Source: Mucor racemosus | Lineage: Eukaryota; Mucoromycota; Mucoromycetes; Mucorales; Mucoraceae | Reading direction: 5' to 3' | Assembly: GCA_027405735.1 (NCBI GenBank) | Contig: JAPEHQ010000019.1 | Location: 811,001 to 875,000 of the forward strand | Length of the DNA stretch: 64,000 nucleotides | Part shown: positions 56,573 through 64,000 of the stretch, piece by piece | Numbering within the stretch: the first letter of the stretch is position 1 | Layout: each line of letters opens with the position of its first letter | The notes under the pieces: generated by a model | The model's database searches: none | Told to the model about the DNA's origin: nothing | The model's input: the letters and a program-made list of their open reading frames with translations, nothing else | Program-made: the position numbers and the translations under genes

Positions 56573-58634
56573 ATGGACTATCAGCAAGTTACAAGACATT
56601 TAGAGATATTCTCTCAACAAACTAGTAAATATTTGTCTAATAGATCCAATTTGGAGACTATTGGCAAAATCACTGCAATTTCAGTGGCAACTTATGTTGT
56701 TGTAGATGTATGTATGCAATTTGGATATATATGTATTTAGTTTAACGAGTTTATTAGAAATTATATGATGCTTTTCTCGGTCCTCTTAGTAGTTTACCGG
56801 GCCCTTTATGGAGTAGGTTCATTACATTTCCTAAAATTATATACAACAGGCCTACCGGAACTAGGTAAATCAGTAATTCCAGTCAAGTGTTTGTATGTGT
56901 TTACAACTCTGTTTTACTTTGACAGTTATCAAAGAATATTAGCTTTCCATGATAAATATGGTGAAGTTGTTCGTTTGGGTCCTGATTTGATATCAGTAGC
57001 TGGCAAAGATTTGCTAAAGCAAGTCCTTATCACTGATGATTTCCCTAAAGGCAAACTTTATGATGCTTTTCAAAGTAAGTTTGATTTGACAGTAGACAAT
57101 TTTATTAGCTACAACCCCCTCCCCCTAAATTTGTGAATTATAAATAGAGAAAGGAGCTCACACTATATTCAGTACTACCGATGCAATTTGGCATAAAAAG
57201 AGGGTATGTTTGATTTGTATAGTATATAACAATAACTTGATTATTAATTTGACAAAACCTCACATAGAGAAGAACAATTGCACCTGCCTTTTCCATTAAA
57301 TATATCAACACCTTGGAACCATTTATGCATAAGGTTACTGAATCTTTGGTTTATAAAATTGATAGTGACATTGCACAAAATAGCGATGAATCAAATTATG
57401 GAACAGTGGATATTTGGGGTTTGGCACAATGCCTTGCACTTGATGTAATTGGTGAAACAGCATTTGGTAAAACATTCAATATGGTTGAAAATAACGATCA
57501 TTTTGTTCCAACAGCTATCAATGAAGGTATTACTGTCATAAATTGCTCCTGATTTACAATATGCTCATATTTTCATTATACAGAAATGAGAGCAACTGCT
57601 ATTAGTATTTTATATCCTACACTTGCTAAATTGTTTTTAAAGAATGGTGGCAAAGCTGATCCAAAATTGAAAAAAGTGAGTTACATGCAGCATTTCTTAT
57701 TATAAAAACACACGTTTTAACCAAAAATCTAAAGTTTATGACCGGCGTCATTCAAGATCGTTTGCAAAGCAGTAAAGCAGGAGACAAACAGCGCAAAGAT
57801 ATTCTTCAATTCTTGATCAATGTTCAACAATCAGCAGATGCTGATGATACCTTAACTATTGATTCTATTATTTCAGAAACTACATTGTTCCTCATCGCTG
57901 GATCTGAGACCACCAGCAACTCGATTGGTTTCGTCTTTATTAATCTTATGCGTAATCTAGAAAAGTTGAAGAAACTGTATCAAGAGTTGGATACTGTTGA
58001 ATTTGAACAAGGCCAGATTATTTTCCATCATGAACAGCTTAAACATCTTCCATATCTTAATGCTGTTATCAATGAGACTTTGCGAATCGATAGTATTGCC
58101 GCTGCTGGTCTTATGAGACGTGCACCCAAGGACACAATATTGGATGGTCGTATATTTGTACCTAAAGATGTAATTAATATCATTTATATCAATGCTGTAT
58201 TTTTACCCAACACAATATTTATATATATTTATATATATATATTCTCTAGACAACTGTCATTTGTAGTTTGTATCATGCTCAAATGAATAGTAAATATTGG
58301 TCCCACCCTGAAGAATTCAGACCTGAAAGATGGTTAGAACAAGACGATGGAATGAATGATTTAGAAGCTTTCTTTACTTGGAGTGCAGGGTAAATCTGAT
58401 AATATACACAAGCATATACATTATTTATTAAGCATATTATTATACAGAACAAGAAATTGCATTGGCAAAAATTTTGCTTTACAAGAAATGCGTATTTTGA
58501 TAGCTACCGTATTAAAAACATACGACATTCAACCAATTGAGCAAGAAATGATAGGTTCTCATGAACGCAGGCAATTTATTACCTTGTCTATACCTAAAAA
58601 CAGCTTTAACATTAAGATTAAGCGTAGAAACTAA
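56573..58634 (+). CDS. Cytochrome P450 monooxygenase, nine exons, intact
   Basis: Exons 56573-56707, 56758-56864, 56926-57074, 57148-57203, 57268-57526, 57584-57675, 57735-58169, 58250-58389 and 58448-58634 join into exactly 520 codons. Landmarks: proline-rich SSLPGPLWSRF after a hydrophobic N-terminus, WHKKRRRTIAPAF, I-helix AGSETTS (residues about 321-327), K-helix ETLR (380-383), PERW (436-439), and heme loop WSAGTRNCIG with Cys about 462. The loop has Trp where most P450s have Phe, a known tolerated variant. It is a class II microsomal enzyme that would need an NADPH-P450 reductase; its substrate is unknown. The exact family cannot be assigned, though the sequence looks typical of Mucoromycota P450s. 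The first-half counterpart is deleted. Confidence 0.88.
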
Positions 58635-58780
58635 ATATAGGTAAACGTTAACTGAAGTGTGTGTGTACTTTTGAGGCGTAATTCTCTAAATACTATTTTT
58701 GAATTGTTAGCCATGAATATTTGTTTTAATTTTCCCTTGATCATCAGTAATTCATAACTGTTGACACCCTAAAAAATAAA
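58635..58780. other. P450 3' end and intergenic stretch
   Basis: AT-rich sequence after the P450 stop. AAAAAATAAATC near 58770 could serve as a polyadenylation signal. Nothing else is seen. Confidence 0.35.
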
Positions 58781-59175
58781 TCATATCCCTTTCTCTCTCT
58801 TTCTTTGCGCATTCGTTGTGATTGATTCATCTGAGAGTAATTCTATATTATATATTTGGATTTTAGCAAAATAAAACCTACTATTACATGCCGGGTTCGT
58901 TGATATCTCTGCATTTTCATATTCAATAGGAAAGCTGAAATTCAAGTGATTTATATAACTAGATCGAACGAAAGCATCAATAAGCATATTATGTAAGGTA
59001 TTTTATATTATGTAATACGGATCATCTATTTGAGGTGGAATAGACAAAAGAGCAATCTCAAAACCAATGGTTGATTTTTCTAATGTATCGAAATCTTCAG
59101 ACGGTGCTTCCCAGCCATGAGAATAAATAGAAATTATTATAGTACGTTCGGCAATGATAAAATAAAATACGAAAA
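58781..59175 (-). pseudogene. Unassigned protein-like fragment with one stop
   Basis: On the minus strand one frame runs about 130 codons with a single TAA in the middle. Upstream of it reads IYSHGWEAPSEDFDTLEKST and FEIALLSIPPQIDDPYYII; downstream of it reads MLIDAFVRSSYINHLNFSFP, ending KREKGI. The composition is unlike random AT-rich sequence. No ATG starts the upstream part and no intron consensus removes the stop, so it may be a broken gene or an exon of one. Its 5' side abuts the start of the divergent gene at 59185. No family is recognised. Confidence 0.3.
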
Positions 59176-59184
59176 AAGTTCAAC

Positions 59185-59534
59185 ATGAAAAATATGGTTA
59201 AAAAGCCACGCTTTAGGAAAAATGTAGCATTAGTCAAAAAGACAAGGCAAAAGACAAACGCTAAGCAGTTCCTACAAAATATCAAGGTTAAAAAAAAAAA
59301 CTCGGACGATTATATAAATTATTCAGCCTACCTCGAAAGAGAAAGAGTATGTTGTACACTATAGATTGAAATACATAACAAATATAACATCAAAATTAGG
59401 CAGAGAAAAACTTACATATGTTTGTGTGCTCCATGACAGAAAGTGGGAAGGAAAAGCTGTCTATTCAACATATTCGATTGATTTCAACAGCACTTGATAG
59501 CTTGGAGTTCATTGCAAAACGGTCAAAAAACTGA
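59185..59534 (+). CDS. Small basic protein, possible CENP-W-like histone fold
   Basis: Two exons, 59185-59346 and 59400-59534, joined by a 53-nt GT-AG intron (GTATGT...TTAG, phase 0), give 98 residues. The first part is strongly basic (VKKPRFRKN, VKKTRQKTN). It is followed by a probable helix (DDYINYSAYLERERAEKN), a short loop (ESGKEKLS) and a second helix (IQHIRLISTALDSLEFI). A basic N-terminus, a long helix, a GK..LS.QH turn and a terminal helix resemble the kinetochore histone-fold protein CENP-W (80-100 residues). The similarity is by eye only. Alternatives are another small histone-fold subunit or an unrelated basic protein. The splice joining one continuous frame over 135 bases makes a real gene likely. 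Confidence 0.5.
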
Positions 59535-60059
59535 TTGTAACAAGATAACGAAAGATTCATCCTGGCAATTTTTATAATCGATCATGGTCTACTACTAATC
59601 ATGCCAAGGGAAGATTTCTGCCAATATAAGCGAGCACTATAATGCCCAAAACCTAGAGTTAAAAATGTGATGATTTTGATAAGAATTATATAGGAAAATA
59701 CATATAAGTGCGAGAATGAAAAAATAGGTAGAAGCATAATAGTAAATTTAATTCTGCTAGATTGCCGTTCGCGAGAACTAATATTTACATTTCGAACGGA
59801 ATAATGCGGTGGAAGAGATGTGAAAACCAAGCGCAAGACAGTAAAATAGAATAATGTGAATAATGATGATGAGCATTATGGGTGAATATATACGTATATA
59901 TAAATATATATCCGTAATCGAAATGAGAAATTTATTATTAATTAATGATAAACTTTTGCTGGACTAGTATAAATTTCTGAGCATTGGTGATTTAGTAGAC
60001 ACAATTATTTCACAAAAGACTCAAAAACATGTAAAAATTCATTGTGTTTTACTTAAAAA
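59535..60059. other. Intergenic stretch, no gene seen
   Basis: AT-rich, with an alternating TA-rich patch at 59888-59912. A minus-strand 84-codon open frame at 59582-59836 has no recognisable feature and no conserved copy to support it. Confidence 0.4.
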
Positions 60060-61080
60060 GGTGGATCCGATTTTTATCCCTGCTCAATTTTTGTTTTCAC
60101 TAAATAACATCAAAAAACATTACAGCTAATGTAGCTGAGATGTTCAAATTTAATCCAAAAACGAGTATTTGGAAATATCCTATTTCTAAAAATTGGTACA
60201 ATTTGTTTAGTACTAACGTTTCAGATTTTTACCATGATTTCACTGCTAAAAACTAAAACTTTTGAGGCTTCATATCTCTGCAAAAAATTAAGTTATACTA
60301 AGACTTTTTAATAATAAAACTTATTTGTTTTCAATTACTCTATAACATACTTTAGTTTAAAAAAATTCTGAACATTTTTCATTTTTTTTTTCATTTTTCT
60401 GACGTTTTTGTAGTAAATTTCAAAGTATTCGTTAAATTGAGCAACATATTTTTTTACATTCGTGTCGTCAACCTCATTGAGATCTCTCGGACCCAATTTA
60501 GTTTTTTTTCAAAATATTGATTTTTCGTGGAGATATCATCTAAAATGCGTATAAAGGGATACCTTCGTTATTAGCTCCAATTTTTTCCCTGTATACTCTC
60601 ATCCCAAATTCTGAATTTGAAAAAAAATGGACAAAAATCTCGCTTTCTCTACGAAAAATGCAGTTAAAAGATTCAACAATGGCTCAACCGATAGATAATG
60701 TTGCGATACATTTCCTCTATTACTTATATTTGAAATACATTTAGAAAACGCTATGCGTATCTTCAAAAAAAAAACTCCAAAACTCGAATTGAATTTTATG
60801 CAAAATTTAATGTGAAGCATTTATCTAGATTTTGTTTAGATAGATTCAAGATCCAAAACTGTACCAAAACCATTTAATATGCTAGGTCATCTTACTTTGC
60901 AGTTCATGAGCTTTTATATGGTTTTATTTTTTGAATCATTTTTCGTTTATTTATTTATTAAATCAAATTTGAAACCCCGTTACTATAGGGTTTAAGCTGT
61001 GATTTGAAATATTATTTTGACTATCTTGATAAAAAATTAATATTTTGCACTGAAACAAAAAATGACATGGTATCTACATG
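60060..61080 (-). repeat. Dispersed flank repeat, inverted copy 4
   Basis: Reverse-complement match to 19030-20060 with considerable divergence and small indels. It lacks the array on either side, so the repeat can occur independently of the Hsp70-like arrays. This favours a transposable or otherwise dispersed origin for the flank sequence. Confidence 0.65.
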
Positions 61081-61111
61081 CTGGATCTATCCTCTAAATA
61101 CAATAGATTAA

Positions 61112-61348
61112 TATCTTAATTTAAACGTTGAATTTTTTCAATCGATTTATGCTCGGGTTTCGTCGATCTTAGACAAGTACACTGATATTCGTGTATCAAC
61201 CTTTTTGATTCTGGACAGATACCAATGGCCTATAGAGGGAGATACATTGTCAATCAAATTTTTGGGAAAAAATTATTATGAGTCTGAGACTCATAGAAAC
61301 GAGAAACGAGGTATTTCAAAAGATATTTTTGATATTTTAAGTGGATGA
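61112..61348 (+). pseudogene. Unassigned 78-codon protein-like fragment
   Basis: An open stretch without an ATG near its left end reads QSIYARVSSILDKYTDIRVS, then FLILDRYQWPIEGDTLSIKF and GISKDIFDILSG before a TGA. Amino acid use is clearly protein-like, with GC-richer codons than the surroundings. It may be the last exon of a gene or a transposon fragment. No splice partner to the left was found, since the sequence there is the inverted dispersed repeat. No family is recognised. Confidence 0.4.
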
Positions 61349-61401
61349 CTCAAAAATACTTTTCAATTTTTCAATTTTCACTATGCCCGAACTATGCTTC
61401 C

Positions 61402-61615
61402 TGTCGGTTTTCGAGGATATTAAACAGCCAATTTTGAAGCCAATTCCATTTCTAACTCACATTGAAATGTAATTCTTATAAATAGTCTTTTAAACCAAGA
61501 CCTAGAAGCTCTTGGTTCTTTCTTTTACCATTAGTTTTTCTAGTAATAAAGCCTACGTTCTCCATAATAAATGTTACTAGTCTTTATTATTATTCTTTCT
61601 ATAAATAAGATTGTA
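61402..61615 (+). repeat. LTR-like repeat, copy 3 (partial)
   Basis: It matches 52824-53040, starting TGTCGGTTTTCGAGG and ending near TATAAATAAGATTG; the right quarter is missing. Its presence outside the duplicated insert shows that this block is a dispersed repeat in its own right. Confidence 0.5.
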
Positions 61616-63182
61616 TGTATCCATAAACTCTCACTTCCCATGGGCATAATGATCTGCACAAATGGGCAGAATAAAAAAATTTTGTGTAGATCAGGCAGCC
61701 CAGATGAGCAGAGAAATGAAATCAAAGTTTTTTATTAGTCAATTTACTAAGATATAACAATCATAATATAATTATTAACGAAGATAATTTGAATGATTTA
61801 AAACAGATGCGAGTTACTCTGATTCAACAGAATTGCTGCCTTATTGACGTGATATATCAATTTGAAATTTGAAGTTTGAAAGAGTTCTGCCCATATTCTT
61901 CTTTCGGAAACCAAATGAGAACGACGACAACAACCTGTTTGACAATACTAAAGGTATTTATGCCGTTGTAAATTTCTGTTTGTAACGCACAAAATCGACT
62001 GATTTAGGATTATTCTTCTTTTTCTTCCCCATTCTTTTGTCAGTTCTTTTATTTATTATGTTTAAAGCTACAACGAAAAACCAATATTTTTTATAAACTG
62101 AAATCAAGTAGCAGGTAAAAATACATGCTTTTCCTATTGTTTATTTGGAAATAAATTATTAACTGTTAATGTTAAGGGCACATTATAATATTTTCTCGCA
62201 CAAAAAATGCATCCAAGACTTAGTCAGTTTGTTCCATCATCTACGTTATAATCAATAATTTTTTGGTCTAAAATCAATATTTACCTACTGAAAAATTGGT
62301 GATTATAAAAGTATGCATAGTATTGGCTTGATTTGAATGAATGAATGAACTCATGTTAATCTATTTATTTTCTAAAAAATATTTGCTTCTATTTAGTGGC
62401 CAACAATTAACCAAGAAGAGGAAAACAAGGTGTTATCTTGTACAGTATACCACTATGTACCAACTACAAAGGTACACTATAATCATTACCTGTTAATTGA
62501 TTTTGCTAATAAATTGATTTTTATCTGCAAAAAGTAAAGACGTCTTCGGTTCAAAACGCTTGAAACAATTCAATTATGCTAATTTCCACGGTTTGCCATC
62601 TCTTGCTCATTTAATAATTGCTACATTTGATTCTAATATTTTATTTATACCGATAATCGAGCCATTCGTCCATTAGAGTTATTAACTCATCACCCTTAAT
62701 TAGCGTATCTATAATAACGTTCCATTATTAGCTCATGGTGGTATATAAAACTATTAAAAAGGGTCGTCTAATCTCAAATTTATCTGATTCAAATGCTGAT
62801 GCTGAACTAGCATTAAATTAGTTGTGTTGAATCGCAATAAAGCAAGGCACTTTATTAAGACGATGTTGGTTTTCAGTGTATTTCAGTTAAGTTAAACAGA
62901 TAAAGATATGGCTTATGCAGAGATCTATGAATGTGTGCGAGAGCTCAGATCTGTAGACACAAAAAACAATGATCCAAATTGTGATGCTTCGTCGACCTGT
63001 ACGAGATTTTTTTGTGACGATACCTGGTAGCTCAAGTGTAATTTAGGCATTCAATTGTCAAATATATCGGATCAAGACAAAGTTGGTTGATTGACATAAC
63101 GGATAACAAATGCAATGTCATTTATTGAATGGGTGGATGTAAGTCTAAAAAGCAAAGCTTACTTTTGAATAAATGTACCAAT
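61616..63182. other. Gene-poor stretch lost from the first half
   Basis: Part of the approximately 6.6 kb absent from the first half. No convincing gene is seen. A 40-codon frame at 62908-63030 starts MAYAEIYECVRELRS and has four cysteines; a protein-like stretch MSFIEWVDVS lies at about 63118. These may be remnants of a gene. Confidence 0.35.
62908..63030 (+). CDS. Very short Cys-containing ORF, doubtful
   Basis: Forty codons with start ATG and stop TAG, reading MAYAEIYECVRELRS and ending CTRFFCDDTW. It has four Cys, acidic residues and no signal peptide. Neighbouring sequence in the same frame stays partly protein-like after the stop, so it may be an exon remnant and not a full gene. Confidence 0.2.
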   Translation: MAYAEIYECVRELRSVDTKNNDPNCDASSTCTRFFCDDTW

Positions 63183-64000
63183 TATTCTGATTAACTTCAA
63201 TAGGTTCAAAAAGCATAGCTAAGAGTAAACTTTCTTACTAAATTGCATAATTTGATGTGCAGAAAAATCTTGAAGCATCTATACTTTTTTTTGGCAATGC
63301 TACTAATCATTGTTTAATATGACCGAATACTAATGAATTATTTAGAGAAAATAAAATTGGTACAAAACTGATACCCAAAGTATATCGAGGTTAAGATTGA
63401 TACAAGGTGAATTCATTGTGTATTGTGTATTTTGTAGGGAAAATCGCAACATTTTGATGGATAAAAATTACATGACCAAGATGTTGTTTTTGCCTCAGGA
63501 TTTTTAAAAAGGTTTGAAAGTATACTTCATCAAACTTATTTAGAAGTTAAATACCCACCATATGCTATTAGTATCATCTTGTTTTTTATTTTATTGTTGT
63601 ACTATTTAAAATCAAATTTTTCATAGCTTATAACAATGATAATGGGATGTTTCTGATCTTAGATTGGCATTTATCATAAGGCGGGATGATGATACATTTG
63701 ATACTACTTTTGATGGAACCAGTCGATTTAATTTATGAAATTTGAATGCAAATACCGAGGAACCATTTGTAAGTACTTGAGCTGGTTCTGTTAACGCATT
63801 GAATAAATTGGCTTGGGACAAAGAGGGTAAAAAAAACGGCAATAGGTCCCAGTGATGGCCACGTTATGTTTATAGTATTGGAGAAGTAAGACTAAAACCT
63901 AATGTAAATCACCTCTAGCGCAATAATAATTATAAAGTAAGACTATATTATCATTAAATAGACTACCACACAATATTAACATGTATAAAAATTTACAGTA
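63183..64000. repeat. Duplicated block matching 31710-32570
   Basis: Second copy of the block that follows the P450 stub in the first half; matching continues to the window edge. It marks the right side of the deletion that removed the P450 from the first half. Confidence 0.75.
63690..63885 (+). pseudogene. Dynein intermediate chain exon relic, copy 2
   Basis: Better preserved than the copy at 32235. It reads DGTSRFNL, a stop in place of Trp, NLNANTEEPFVST, a stop, then ALNKLAWDKEGK before an extra A shifts the frame; GSSDGH... follows with one T missing later. It matches the dynein intermediate chain WD40 C-terminal region. The TGG-to-TGA change is shared with copy 1, so the parent was already a pseudogene before the duplication. 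A GTAAGA donor-like site follows at 63886. Confidence 0.55.

Overview
The window looks like AT-rich nuclear DNA of an early-diverging fungus, most likely Mucoromycota (probably Mucorales). The reasons are short GT-AG introns of about 50-85 nt, a tandem family of Hsp70-like genes of the kind expanded in these fungi, a fungal-type microsomal P450, and Tc1/IS630-type and non-LTR element debris. The phylum is an inference, and no rRNA or tRNA genes were seen.

Layout. 1-5045: a foldback repeat, a dispersed repeat split by a solo LTR, and the 3' flank of a lost array unit. 5046-18360: array 1, three ~5-kb units, each with a six-exon Hsp70-like gene of about 815 codons (copy A has a premature stop, copy B is a pseudogene, copy C is open). 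18361-20185: array-end flank. 21498-25805: two divergently transcribed paralogous three-TM membrane proteins. 26117-29481: 1.05-kb inverted arms around a decayed insert. 30274-31425: Tc1-type transposase relic. 31696-32570: a 14-base stub of a P450 gene, then a dynein intermediate chain relic. 34918-50575: array 2, three more Hsp70-like genes (D, E, F, all open), with a truncated LINE in one spacer. 50576-56572: the same flank, insert, arm and transposase relic again. 56573-58634: an intact nine-exon P450. 59185-59534: a two-exon small basic protein, possibly a histone-fold kinetochore protein. 60060-64000: an inverted repeat copy, unassigned fragments, and the second dynein relic.

The main architecture is a segmental duplication of about 32 kb. 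Array, array-end flank, insert and arm, transposase relic and dynein relic occur twice in the same order. The halves have since diverged: the membrane-protein pair is present only in the first, the P450 only in the second (the first keeps its first codons), and the insert is inverted between them. A third copy of the array-end flank at 1035-2845 suggests another array lay further left.

The Hsp70-like genes are the most interesting content. The fold is recognisable, but the three nucleotide-binding motifs are replaced in every copy, and differences between copies concentrate in a few short stretches within almost invariant sequence. This suggests a diversifying family of pseudo-ATPases of unknown function. 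Exon boundaries were derived by hand from splice consensus and agreement of reading frame across the six copies; no transcript data were available.
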